In this document: piece after piece, positions 37,296 to 49,945 of the stretch | Numbering within the stretch: the stretch's first letter is position 1 | How the letters are laid out: the number at the start of each line of letters is the position of its first letter | Assembly: GCA_001414345.1 (NCBI GenBank) | Contig: LLCB01000005.1 | Coordinates: 310,001-374,000, forward strand | Length of the DNA: 64,000 nucleotides | Direction: 5' to 3' | From: Hymenoscyphus infarciens | Taxonomy: Eukaryota; Ascomycota; Leotiomycetes; Helotiales; Helotiaceae | Position numbers and translations under genes: made by a program | The notes under the pieces: generated by a model | The model's input: the letters and a program-made list of their open reading frames with translations, nothing else | Databases searched by the model: none | What the model was told of the DNA's origin: nothing

Positions 37296-40200
37296 TAAGT
37301 ATCTTTACTAATATCTAATAGTATTAGTTTAGTATTTAGTCTTAGTATTACTAAGTACTTTAAATCTTTTAATTTAGAGTAAGTACTTAGTATCTTTATA
37401 AGTCCTTATCTTATTACTTAGTAGTAATACTATCTTAATATAGTCTAAAAAGCTGTTTTATACTAATAATTCTTAAATAGTTTTATAGCTTAATACCTAT
37501 TACTAGTATCTAATAAAAATATATATTTTATATCTAGCTTTATAATTTACTATAAAATAGTTTTCTATTACTTTATTAGGTATTATAACTTTATTATAGC
37601 TTTATTTACTAAGATATAATTATATACTATTCTTATTATATTATTTTTCTTTAGAATTAATTATATTCTTATTAACTAAGAAGATTTATATTAGATAATT
37701 ACCTTTACTTTTACTAATTTAGGTAGTAACTTCTTCTAATATTCTATCTTTTTTAATAACTATTTTATAATTAGTAACTTTTTTAAAGTATAATTATAAT
37801 AAGTAGGAATTCTATATTTAACTAGGTCTATTTTAAGCATTTTTCTAATATTATTTATAAAGATGTTCCTCTATTAAAATAGTAATTTCTATAATATATA
37901 CCTCTTTTCCTCTATATCTACTAACTTCTCTATTATCTTATTTATAATATTCTTAATCTTCTCTTATTCTAGTCTATATAGTTCTTATACTTTTATTTAC
38001 CTTCTCTTATATTATAAAGGTCTTTTAATAGTAGAGAATTTATAAGTTATATTAAATATATTCTCTTCTTTATTTACCTCCTCTCTTTATATTAGACTTT
38101 TAGTACTAGCTTTAGTAATTATTTATTAACTTATAAATATTTTTATTTTATCTTATCTAGTTTATTAAAAGTTTAAAATTTATATTTCTTTATTTATTCT
38201 AAATTCTAGTATTTTATTATTAAATAAGTTAAGATTTCCTATAACTTTAACTATTTCTTTAAATCTTACTCTTTTTTTTATAAGATATACTTTAGTACTA
38301 CTCTAGCTCTATTTTAGTATCTTAGTTATAAATAGACTATTCTTATAATCTTTACTTTCTACTATTATAGCTTCTTTTAAAGGTTATACTTTAATATTTA
38401 TTACTTATCTTTAATTTCTTTATTAACTACTTAATTTACTTTATAATAGTTTAATACTAGAATAATAAGAAAGGTTATCTTTATTAAAAGCTATAATAAT
38501 ACTTAACTATCTTCTCTTCTCTTATAAATATATATATATAGGTTTAGATTCTAGTAATCTAGACATAGATAAGAGTATACTTTTAACTTCTATTATATTT
38601 AAGCTAACCTATTTCCCTTTTCTACTATCTAATTTCTTATTTTATATAGATTTTAGTATTATAGTAATAAATAGTTATATCTCTTACTAAGACCTTAACT
38701 CTTCTATTCTCTTCTTAACTCTTATCCTCCTTTTTCTATTATATAACTAAGATTAATTTAAAGCTATTTTAATAGGATTTATAAGGTAACTCTCTATCTT
38801 CTCTTATATATCTACTAACTACTAATCGTTTAATAATAATTATATTAAAAGTATTTTATCTTAGTTTTCTAATTATCCTAAGACGTCTTATAAGAGAACT
38901 AAATTCTTATACCTTTCTTTAAAATATTATACTCTAATAGATAATTATATTCTAGGTTCTAATACTTTTCTCTTTAATCCTCTCTCTCTTAGCTAGACTT
39001 TATCTTTATAAGTAGAGACTAGGCCTCTTACTTATAGTTAGCTTTTAAACTAAACTATAGTCTTATTATTATAAATTATCTAATTATTAGTAAATTAGCA
39101 CTAGCTAGAGTACTAGCTTTAAGAAGTTTATTTCTATCTTTATATTTTTATTTAATCTTATTTTATAATTCTTTAAATATCTAATTAACTATTTCTTTAT
39201 TCTTAGAATCTACTTTCTTAGTACTTTATTCTTTAATAACTTAGACTAACACTTACGTAGTTATATTATAAATATATTATACTATATCTTAAATTTCTAC
39301 CTTATATATATAAACGATTTTTCTAGCTATAGATAATTCGCTATATAAAACGTTTAGATTAGTAACTATTTAAAAGACTTCGATTCTCTTAGTTAGAATA
39401 GTATTCTTAAGCTCTTTATATTTACTTTCTTTTATCTTAATCTAATATTTCCTATTTTTATAATCTTTTATAATTCTATAATCTTATATCTACTATTAAC
39501 TTAGTAATAATAAATATAAGGTTCTATCTAAGATAAGATATATATTAATAACTCTATTAATACTACTAATATATATATTAAAGTAGATAAAGTATTCTAA
39601 TAAGTAAAGTATTATATTAACTACTTTAATTATAATTAAATAGTCTAATCTTAACTTATACTCTAAATTCTATACTACTAATTCTAGTATAAGGTTAATA
39701 ATAGAACCTCTATCTAATAGTACTTAATTTAAATTATAGATTCCTTTTTAATTAATATAAGATTATACTACTACTTATATATAAAAGTTATATACTTTCT
39801 TAGTTAAGAATAGAGTTAATTCGTTTTCTAGCTAGTCTAAGTATTTACTATTAGTTATCTTTTATATTCTTCTAATTATTTTAGTAAGTATTATAGTTAT
39901 TATATTAGTATCTTTAACCTAGAAAACGTTAATAATATAGCTATCTCCTAATAGCTTAGCCTTTATAAGATTAGATTTAGATTTAAGTTTAAGTAGTTTT
40001 ATAAGTTTAAATCTATCTCTAGAAGACTAATTATAAAGCTAAAGTAAAGATATCTTAAGCTTTATATTTATTAATATATTAGCTAGAGAAAAGTCCTCTT
40101 ATTCTATTATACTTATAATAAGTTACTTAGCTTTCTTTATTATTACCTTCTTTTTTAGACTAAGAGTAGAGAGTTAAGGTAATAGCTCTTATATAAGTAT

Positions 40201-42458
40201 AGTATCTTCTATAATATCGTCTTTATATTCTTTAACTATAGATGCTTTATGTTTTCCTTTCTTAGTTAGTTTACTAGAAGGTTCTATAGAAAAGATACTA
40301 CTTAAGATCCTTATACTTAACTACTTCTCTACTACTAATACTTTAACTTCTTATAATTATACTAGAGTTAATATATTTACTAGTACTTATATTTCTACCT
40401 CTATTTTATATATATATCCTCTATTATAGACTATATTTAAATCTCTAGTATTCTACTTATTAATAGTAGAATTAAATATATTAACTATCTACTTTAGTAG
40501 TATCTAAGTAACTATAACGCTATCTAATATTAATCTATTTTAAATCGTCTAAGTTTCTTAACTAGCTATTAGATTATTATCTATTATTAATTATCTAAAG
40601 TTAGCTCTATCTTAATTTATCTATTAAGGTCTAATACTATAATAATTTCTTATATTATTTAAAAAGAGTTATTCTTCTTAATTCTCTTAGAACTAATAAC
40701 CTTATAAGTTCTATTAGAAGTATTAGTTTTAATTATAGTAAAGCTCTATTATATAAGCTTATATTATACGATTTTGATTTTATTTATCTCGTTATTTCTA
40801 TTATTTAGCTCTTAATAACTATTTAAATAAAAGGGTTTTATAGTCTCTAGAACTATAACCTTCCTTTTTATAAGTATAGTATATAAATAGCTTTCTTAAA
40901 CTAAACTAAGTATTAGGTCTAGGAATAAAAGCTATATTAATACTAACTAGTACTATGTTTCTATTTCCTTCTTAGAAAGGAATTCGATTTTAGCTCTAAG
41001 AGACTAGAGTCTACTTTATAAGAGAGTTAATAAGAGCTTTTATAATAGCTATATAGTAATTATTCTTTTCTTAATCTATCTTTATAAACTTCTATATTTA
41101 ACTAAATTCTAGTTATAATCCTAAGTTATCTACTTCTAAATATATATTAGCTATTTCTACTACTCTTAGGTTATAGTTATCTAATCCTTTAGTAGTAGCC
41201 TTTATATTTTAGATTAAGAATTTAATCTTAATAATCCTTAATATTACTTTATTAGAATAAACTACTATTCTTATTAGTTCTTTATTAAGTCTTTTAACAA
41301 CTTACTTATATAGCTAGGCTTTTATAGTATTAGGTAAATCCTACTTAATATCTTATATTTCTATATAGTACTTATAAAGAGGGTGTCTATTCTAACTTAA
41401 GAATATTATCTTATCTACTACTAATTCTACTTTATCTTCTCTATTCTTTTAAGGAAATCTATTAATTAATAAAGTCTTTAACTTCTTAAAGTCTCCTTTA
41501 ATAGCTTATAAGAGACCTTAAATATATCTAGTAGCCTTCTTATAATAATTAGATATTATAATTAAGGACTTCTCTTTCTTTAGTATAACTAGATTATTAT
41601 AATTAGCTTTTATAATATATTTTATAAAAGTTAAGAACATCTCTACGTCTTTATATAGTAAACTATAAAATAGTAGAACTAATACTATAAATAATATATT
41701 TAACTTAGTAGCGATTTTCCTCTAAAATAATAATAGTCCTTTATTTAGTAAGAGAGTATTTCTAACTATAGCTAAGTTTCCTTTCTTTACTAGTAATAAG
41801 TCTAATATAATAGATATTTTTATTAAGAATTCTTAGATAGCTTATTCTAAGAGTATTAGCTATACTTTTATACTTTACTTAAGTATTAGTAAACTTTTAC
41901 TTTTAAAATATATATTAGCTATTAGTCTCTTATCTTTAGAATTAAATTATAATAATATAAGAGATTCTAAGTTAGACTTTATAAAGTATAAGCTATTATA
42001 AGAAGGTTCTTTAAATTTATTAAAAGGAGTTTCTTTAAATAGTAATCTATCTTTAGTTAATATAGATAAAGTTAAAAGACTATTTATTAAAAGAGAAGGT
42101 AGCTTCTTAAGAGTATAGTAGTAGATTATTTTCTTCTTTCTACTTTATATAAAAGTCGTGTCTATATATAGTTCTAAGAGCTAAATTAATTACTACTAAT
42201 AATACTTATAGATTTTAAATATCTTTGTTATTTATAGTATTATAGATATATACTATCTTTTTAGTTTTAATATTCTAATATATCTTATATATACTTTTTC
42301 TATAATAGTAGATACTTAATATTATAAGCAGATTTAAGGGTTTCTAGTACTAATACCTAATTCCTTAATTCGAAGGATAAAATTTCGATTTTAGGGTTAA
42401 TAGACTAATACGTTTATTAGATAATTTAGAGATTCGTTACCTTACTAAGGACACTATT

Positions 42459-42617
42459 TATATAGTAGTAGCTTAGTATCTAGAGATAAGGGTTAAAGTA
42501 TTATATTATATAGAGATAATAAAAGAGGAGACTAGCTATAAAAGGCCTTAAACATCTAAGTATAGGCAAAGTGAATTGTTGGGCTAGATAAGCGCTGAAG
42601 CGATTATCGCCCTAACA
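42459..42617 (-). repeat. Right LTR of the retrotransposon
   Basis: 159 bp, starting TATATAGTAGTAGC and ending CGCCCTAACA on the plus strand. By orientation it is the 5' LTR and would carry the promoter. Its outer end is the less mutated of the two copies, while its inner end is more mutated. Confidence 0.88.
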
Positions 42618-42826
42618 GTGTGGTGTTTCGATCGAAAGTCGAGGCTCGGTTGGAGTTAGGGAAGTAGTGATCTAGACCGTACCTACCTCGAAGAGAATAG
42701 AAACAGCTTGCCAGTTTACAGTCCTTGTAGTAGCTATATCTAAGACCTGCTCGATTCTGCTTTCTAACCAGAACACTGAAATCTACAAGATGAAAATCCG
42801 ACATCCGCCACCTACGAAAAAGCAAA

Positions 42827-45620
42827 TCAACCAAGAATAAACTCCTTCCACTTCTTCCCCTCTCCGCCCTCTTGTTTGCAGGAGTTCTCAAATGCCTCTT
42901 TGAATACTTTCCCTAGCCCAACTCGGCAAGAAATATCAGACTTAGTCTCAATCAACATAACATAATAGAGATCCCACGTTGACTCCTTCCGCGTCATAGG
43001 AATGTAATTCGCCCAGGCACCATACTCGCCGTCGCCAAATTGTTTCGCATCCGAGAGTGCAATGAATTCAAGAGGTATGTTCAAATCGCGAGTGGGGACG
43101 ACGCCTTCGAGCTCAACCCATAATTTATCAAGAAGAATTGTGCCACACCAGTCATCCTTGTAATCCAGAATGCTATAGCGACGGAAGATTGTTTTGCTTG
43201 CTGTCTCGGAGAGGGGATCTTGTTCGATTCTGAAGAAGGCTGACCAAGTTTTGAATTGGAGATATGGCATATCTCTTTCGGTGCTGCTACTCCTCGTATC
43301 TGTATCAATATCTAGGTTCCCGATGATGTCAACACCATAAGGACATTCTGCGAGAACCAACTCAAACTTTCCCGACTTGGTGATCCGCTTTTCTCTCTCT
43401 TTGTTGTCTTCTGTGACAGATCGGCCGTATCTATCGTGGGTTTCTGGGTTGTAGTTGTGTGGAAGACTGTATCCTTTATATGTCGCCTCGGCATGTGGAG
43501 AGGCTGTCTTTGATTCTCCATCCCAAACAAGTCTTAGATTTCCACTCCCATCACGAATGTACCAAGTGATCCACGTGTGTTTCATCAACCAATCATGCAG
43601 ATTATCTTCACAACCGGCCAGCATTTGCTCCTTGTACTCCATGACTTCGTTCTTCCAACCACACCATGACCAGCTTGGAAATTCTTCTGTCCCTTCGCTG
43701 GGACGACGCACTGCAGCATCTTGGGCCTCCCACAAAAGTGCCCAGTCAAAGTGTGACGACGGAAGGCCATAGACAAGACTACCACCGAGTGCGTTACAAA
43801 CTAGGTTGCCTATTCCAGTAAACGCCGCAAGGATGTCTTTGGTATGTGTCAGCTGCCGAGTCATATATAATTCGAGAGATTGCTTGTAGACCGAAAGAGG
43901 TCGGGTTTTGAGATTCTGAAGCATGAGCAAGGGAGAGTCTTGGAATTCAACGGACCACCCTGCTGATTCGTCTTCGCTGATTATATCGGCGGATCTTGCT
44001 GTACATCTACACTGAAAATACATTCGACCACCTGCGAATATGAGGTTTCGAGGAGAGAGTAGTCGTTCTTGAAAAGTCCAACCTCGAGTATTCCACACAG
44101 AGTTGCGGATGTAATTCTCAGCAGGTTGTGTTGACATGAGACGGATGTCTCGATTGTATTGCGTTATGTTCTGACTGAGAGAATGTTCCTTTAAAATTGC
44201 TTCCGCACTTCCTCGCTCTGTGTTCAAGATTTGTAGCCCGGCACTAGCACCATCTCCATCAGCAGCACATATCGTGAGATACGCATTGCCATACACCTGG
44301 TCCATGATTCGAGAGTTCAGTGCCCATGATCGGTCACTGTCTTGGATAATGCAAATCGAATCGATCCACAGATATTTTTCTCCAAGGTCCCGAACAAGGT
44401 TGATCGTGTCTCGTATAGTTCGTGGCATCAATATATCCATCTTTCGGATACCTCCACTTTTTAACAGGTCCCTCACAATTTGCTGTTTTGTTTGGAAATG
44501 ATGTCCATTCTGACCCCAGGTATAACTCAGTGCAACGTACCTCTCGCCAGCAGGGAGCCTGGTTAAACACATATCTCCAACGTCGATGACACCAAAGAAC
44601 GACTTCGAGGGAGGAATACCGGGGGTGTGAGATTTGCATCTCTCGCCGTGAGAATCCTCACAGAAGCCAATCCAACGCCGTATAAGTGCCGCATCCGTTT
44701 TGATGGTATGGAGTGGCCTGCCAAAGAACAAGCCTTTGCCACCGTTTCTGGGAGCCACAAGAACAACATGTGTATCATAAAGTTCCTCTATGATCGTTGG
44801 CTTTTTGACTTCCCAACGGAGACGAAGGCGACGAGTACAAGGTCGATCACCAACGATATTATTTTCGGCGTCGCGTCTCAACAATCTTCCATCAATCTGC
44901 CAACCTATTGTAGAGAATCAACAAATGAGGTATTTTCAAAATGCTGCGTTTCGACCCATTGCTGGTGGATACCTAATGATGTGTCTAAAATAGGAACGGT
45001 GATACTTACTTACGAAGCAATTGACATCGACAACATAGAAGTCTGCCTCGGTTCTGTCCTCGCCATTGTGAACGAACGCCTTATATTGTGCATCAAGGGA
45101 TGTAACTGCGAGGCCACAAAAAGGACACAATCCACGCCTCTCCCACAGTTCTTTAAGAGTACCAAGTTTGAACTCGTGGGGCCCAAAGCCGAGACCCTCG
45201 GGCCCTAAAACATCATCGGCATAGCGGTTGTAGGGAATGTTAATAGCCTTTCGATCAGTCCGTATATGCTTTGAATATTCCGAGATAACGAACTTTGCTT
45301 CTGTGAGTTTCATCGAAGCACACCGCGAGCAAGGCGGCACGGTGCTTTTGCGAAAGGATTCTAGCATTCGCTGAACCTGGAAGGGAGGTTAATTACTATC
45401 CTGTCCTGGTATAACCAGAGGCGGGGCAACTCACTCGATACTTTGCTACAATAACTTTCAAAAATCTCTTCCACAGTTCCCTTGCTTTGGGTGACTAGAA
45501 AACTGTCAGTGATTTTTGCTCAAATAGTAGGAGAAATCGAACCATTTGACGTGGAGTGCGGGCTTCTTGGGATGATCTCGGAGATGGGCCTCCATTTTCA
45601 TGGTTCCCGTTTTGGTCCAT
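42827..45620 (-). CDS. HET-domain protein with N-terminal paired CxxC motifs
   Basis: Four exons fit: 45620-45543, 45494-45435, 45376-45010 and 44904-42827, giving 860 aa. The third intron could instead use a donor 4 bases earlier with an acceptor in GGCAG; the chosen pair yields CFVSWQIDGRLL across the joint. Residues C62/C65 and C130/C133 (CSRC, CPFC) form a possible zinc-binding pair. The HET domain begins near residue 291 with YVALSYTWG, continues with LWIDSICIIQDS near 347 and then AYLTICAADG. A long C-terminal region of unknown function follows. HET proteins control vegetative incompatibility and regulated cell death in ascomycetes. The stop lies 210 bp from the RIP-mutated retrotransposon, yet the gene is intact. 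Nothing shows which allele or partner it recognises. Confidence 0.85.
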
Positions 45621-47181
45621 CGCGCGTATGAGCAGGGTTTGAAGTCGATTAGGAAAAGCTAGATTCTGAAGTGATGTGTTAAACAGGAAAGCTGAGCGGG
45701 GCAAGATGCTCAAATAGATTTACAAAGCATAGTTAACACGGGTCTCCATCGACAGGTTATCGCATGGCATCCTTGTAACTGACACAACCATCATTGTCCA
45801 GTTTCCCATCCTGCATGTTCTCTCTTGGTTATGTGGCTTTTGGAAAGACGCAATAGGAAGCTTCACCGTGCAGGGAGGCACCCTCTCAGGTCTCAATGTT
45901 GCGATAGGGCACATGTGATGATTTCTTCTTTGGTGGCTTGAGGAAAGAGGGGGTTTGCTTAGGGTCAGCACCTCCCATGTTTGGAGAGTAAGCGCTATTA
46001 TTGGCCAATTTCTTGAAGTGCTTGTGAGGTGCTGACCTCGAACTTGAGGCTCTGCGGCTTAAAACAAGGAAACTGCCAATAATTGAAATCAATTGAGGCT
46101 GAAACTTTGGGGTAGCACAGCAGGCATTTTACCGCCCACCCCCACGACAATGGCTTCCAATTCTATCAGCCCCATTCGAAGAATGGGTAATTGGCTTGCC
46201 ATAAAGCCCCAGTGGCGATGATTATGAACACGAGCTTGAGCTGGATCAAAACAGCGAGACCTTATAAGCGATGAGGTCAACGCTTGCGACCGTAACACCT
46301 CCTCGAATCAAACAATCCTTGGTCCCAGAATGGAGCTGAGAGAAATACATTGCATGATAAGAAGTGCTTTTCTTCTGGGTGTTATGGTAGATTAATAGAA
46401 TAATCTACCAAAAAACGAGTCCATCTTTTGTAGGGCACCCCCTGCGAAGGCTCCCTTCTCAAAGCACCGCAAGTCACATCGTGTTCCCTTCAAACATAAC
46501 ATGCCAAACCAAGGAGAAGTGCTACTAAAACCGCTACTGGGCCCAAGGCTCCCCTAGAAGGAGGTAAATATCTTACCCAAGTCTGGAGGAGGGAGGGGGG
46601 CCAAGAGACCCTACCCCCTCTTTAAGGAAAGATGCAAAAAATTCAAAGAAAGTGCCCAGGAGAAGACGAACAAAACAAATACAAAACGAAGAAGATACAG
46701 AATGGAAATATGTCGAGTGCCTTCAATTGCAAGCTAGTTCTTTGCTGGTAGATCACGACTCTAGCCTGCGGTCGTTTGCCAGTGGTAAAAGGTGGTCCAT
46801 CGGGAATTATCGGATGGATGATGAGAGTGTTGGGTTTTCCGAGTTGAAAAGATGTATGTTGAGGTCTTTTGAATGATGAGAAACCTGCTAGAATGGTGGA
46901 AACTAGTAAATTCCCCAATCGACAGAAGACAGGTAAATAGCCTAAGTCAAGATGTAGATAAATATAAGGAAGAAGTTTCTGGTCGGCGAAAGTGGGAAAT
47001 AACCCGCCCGCTAAGCCGGTTTCGGTCTAGTGCTCAACGATTTGGTTGGAGACCTAAGGTAGCTCCCAACGCGCGAAATAATTCTCGACAGCTTCATAAT
47101 CTCCAAGTCCCCAGTTCGCCCTTCAACCCTCAATTCCCTTCATTTTCCTTTCTGCCAGCTGCGGCAATTAATACACCCAAG
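45621..47181. other. Intergenic region between HET gene and PDB1
   Basis: The flanking genes are divergent, so both promoters lie here. A pyrimidine-rich stretch near 47100-47160 just upstream of the PDB1 start is typical of fungal core promoters. No gene is supported. Confidence 0.45.
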
Positions 47182-48365
47182 ATGTCACGACTCTTGCGCC
47201 CAGCTTCTCGATTCCTCTCCGCCTCCTCTGCACGACCAGTCACTCGAAGTGCTTTTCAACGCTTTCCCCGAGTTCCGGCGATTGTACAAAATAAAGGATA
47301 TGCGACAGAGGGAGGGTCGAAGGACTACACAGTTAGAGATGCCCTCAACGAGGCTCTCGCCGAGGAATTGGAGTTGAACCCAAAGGTCTTCGTCCTGGGT
47401 GAGGAGGTTGCTCAGTACAATGGCGCATACAAAGTTACCAAGGGATTACTGGACCGATTTGGAGACAAGAGAGTCATTGACAGTCCCATCACCGAATCTG
47501 GATTCTGTGGTCTTACCGTCGGAGCTGCATTGGCTGGATTACACCCCGTCGTAAGTAGTTGTTGAATTGGTACCATTGGGTGTTTGCTAAACCGTTATCT
47601 GCGCAGTGCGAGTTCATGACCTTCAACTTCGCCATGCAAGCCATTGATCAGATTGTCAACTCGGCAGCAAAGACTCACTACATGTCTGGTGGTATCCAAC
47701 CATGTAATATCACTTTCCGAGGACCCAACGGTTTCGCCTCCGGTGTCGCAGCCCAACATTCTCAAGATTACTCTGCTTGGTACGGAAGCATTCCCGGTCT
47801 CAAGGTTGTCACGCCTTGGAGTGCAGAGGACGCAAAAGGATTACTGAAGGCTGCCATTCGGGATCCCAACCCAGTCTGTGTTCTCGAAAACGAATTGCTC
47901 TACGGACAAGTCTTCCCAATGAGCGAAGCAGCACAAAAGGACGATTTCGTTATCCCTTTCGGCAAGGCCAAGATTGAGCGTGCTGGAAAGGATCTCACAA
48001 TCGTCACCCTTTCCCGATGCGTCGGTCAATCACTCGTTGCTGCCGAAAACATCAAGAAGAAGTACGGTGTCGAGGTGGAGGTTATCAACTTGCGATCAAT
48101 CAAGCCTCTCGATGTCGAATCAATCATCAAGTCAGTAAAGAAGACCCACAGACTCTTGTGTGTCGAGTCCGGATTCCCAGCATTCGGTGTCGGAGCTGAG
48201 ATCCTTGCTCTTGGTATGGAATACGCGTTCGACTACCTAGATGCCCCAGCCCAAAGAATTACCGGCGCAGAGGTGCCAACCCCATACGCCCAGAAGTTGG
48301 AGGATATGGCGTTCCCTAACGAGTCGATGATTGAGAACTATATTGTGAAGATGTTAAAATTGTAG
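47182..48365 (+). CDS. PDB1: Pyruvate dehydrogenase E1 component, beta subunit
   Basis: Two exons, 47182-47550 and 47607-48365 (56-nt intron, donor GTAAGT, acceptor GCGCAG), give 375 aa, the normal size. With the alpha subunit it forms the thiamine-diphosphate-dependent E1 that decarboxylates pyruvate in the mitochondrial matrix. Residues 1 to about 45 are rich in Arg and Ser and lack acids, a matrix-targeting presequence. The mature part has [67 protein letters not shown] and the C-terminal transketolase-like domain ([11 protein letters not shown]). An upstream in-frame extension exists, but the ATG at 47182 starts the targeting peptide and is preceded by a purine at -3. Highly conserved; the call is secure. 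Confidence 0.97.
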
Positions 48366-48774
48366 ATTTGGGGGCAATAAGTTAACTGGGGCTGGCTTCA
48401 ATGGGATGGATGGTTAAATTGGGTGGCATTCAGATGTGTATTTCTAGAGCGGCTTCTTGTGAAATAGTCAACGGATATACCTATTGATGCCTCGTTGGGC
48501 TTTTGTCATTCAATATAGTTTTTTGATGGTGATGATTGTGAACCCTTGAGTCGGTATGCAGGAAGTTGTTCTTCCATGTATCGAATTGGCGGTGTATTAA
48601 CCTCAAATACTATCAGAGGAAGGAGCGATAGACATGTTTAACGAACAAATGGCAGCGAACCGGATTTAAGGAAGGAACAGGTCTGGATGAACCGCTCGAC
48701 TCTCCTTGGTTCTCAGCCCGAGGACGAACAGGTAAGCGGTCACTCTTTCCATTCTCCAAGCAGGGAGCAGACAT

Positions 48775-48808
48775 ACCTAGGTACCTACCTAGGTACCTAG
48801 GTAGGTGA
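48775..48808. repeat. CCTAGGTA tandem array
   Basis: About four overlapping CCTAGGTA/CCTACCTAGGTA units in a row, making a self-complementary tract. Single and paired copies of the same word occur elsewhere in the window (near 22080, 53325 and 2585 as TACC units). Confidence 0.75.
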
Positions 48809-49184
48809 GGCGACAACCTAAATCTTCGCTCTTTCCTAATATTTCAACAGAGTTAGTCTAGACTCTCGTTGGGATTCATTTTTAAGAAGGAGCAACCAAG
48901 TCTGGGACCCACCCTAACCTTCCAACATGCCCAGTGGCCATTCTTCAATCTTCATTGCCAAATTGAAAAACTCCGACCGTTTCTAAAAGTTATCCAAAAT
49001 TTAGAATGTTGGCGAGAGGACGCTTGGGTACGTCGAGTCGGGTCTTTCCACAAACATGTACCTATGTTAAACTGCGATAAGAACCTTAGAAGGCCTAATA
49101 AATAACAGTGCCAGAGCTCATTTTGATCTCCGAGAGGTTCTTTTCGACCTCGTGAGTTAACTGTCAAATAATTAACTAAGCAAT

Positions 49185-49945
49185 TGGCGAGTAAGTCTTG
49201 AGCTACTAGCAAGTAAGCCATACCTGTAGCAATGATCGTCTAACTATAGTCCATGAGATACAGTCGCAAAAGTTCGATAAAACCACAGCCCCTATCAAAA
49301 AATTTAAATGCTTTGATCGAGGGATCAACTAGCAGCTGATAGATATTCTTGAATTCTCAGCTGAGTTTTGCGATTTCTCTTTAGAGCTTGAGAAGGTCTT
49401 ACGATAGTAGGTACTGAAATCCTTGGAGGAAGTAAGCTTCAAGTTACTGGCGGTTAAGCTGTAAGTTGCTCGTAGCTTACTCGTAAAGTTTTGGCCCCAC
49501 ATCATTGAGTAAGCCGACAACTTTTTGGCGAGTAAGCTGCCAACAATTACTTTCCCACTAAGTTGTCAATTGCTCGTAACCTCTACTTTTATCCAGCTAG
49601 CGTACAAAAAAGATAAACACACCAACTTGATACTTGGCTTACTTGAAGTATGGCGGGTAAGCCATCAAGTATAGAGTAAGCCAGTTTCGTGTTTGGGGGC
49701 CAAAATGAAGTGATAAGCTGGTAATTGAGCGGTAAGCTATCATCATGTTAGGGTAAGCTACTAAGTATCAAGTAAGCCAACAATTGTCGGATAAGCTAAT
49801 AACTGTCAAGTAAGCCAACCATCGGCAAGTAAGCTACAAAATTATTTCCATCATTTATCAAGTAAGCTGCAGTAACTTTGGGGGCCAAAACAATATCACG
49901 GGCGAGCTGCCAGTTGTAGAGTAAGCTAGAAATTGCCCCGAAGCG
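49185..49945. repeat. Degenerate 19-bp minisatellite, consensus near GTAAGCYAAYAATTGTCAA
   Basis: The word GTAAGCT or GTAAGCC recurs about every 19-22 bases, most regularly from 49650 to 49860, where at least nine units follow one another. Further scattered or inverted units (CTCGTAGCTTACTCG) lie from 49185 to 49560. A second word, GGGGGCCAAAA (or its complement), punctuates the array near 49490, 49697 and 49883. No reading frame is maintained. I cannot name a family. Confidence 0.75.

Larger units (their letters stand above)
30827..42617 (-). mobile_element. RIP-saturated Gypsy-type LTR retrotransposon (11.8 kb)
   Basis: Two direct repeats of 159 bp (30827-30985 and 42459-42617) bound the element, and GTGT flanks it on both sides (30823-30826, 42618-42621). 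On the minus strand the LTR reads TGTTAGGGCG... and ends in ...TA where the unmutated form has CA. A purine tract (AAAAGGAGGGGGGATAG, minus strand) abuts the LTR at 30985, where a polypurine tract belongs if the element is transcribed leftward. A decayed reverse transcriptase on the minus strand (36850-37295) agrees. The interior is almost free of CA and TG dinucleotides and full of stops, so it is dead. About 11.5 kb of interior is long for a Gypsy element, so extra genes or nested insertions may be buried in it. Confidence 0.88.

Noticed and set aside
30827..42617. Copia-type assignment from the LTR start TGTTAG
   Set aside because: The decayed polymerase reads as Gypsy type (KTKF, RP-like and KEVERFL blocks), which outweighs the LTR terminal bases.
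46873..47181. Extended N-terminus for the pyruvate dehydrogenase beta subunit
   Set aside because: The upstream part has no targeting character or family similarity, and the normal mitochondrial presequence starts at 47182.
49185..49945. CRISPR-like array
   Set aside because: Units are degenerate, spacers are absent or only a few bases, and the host is a eukaryote; a minisatellite fits better.
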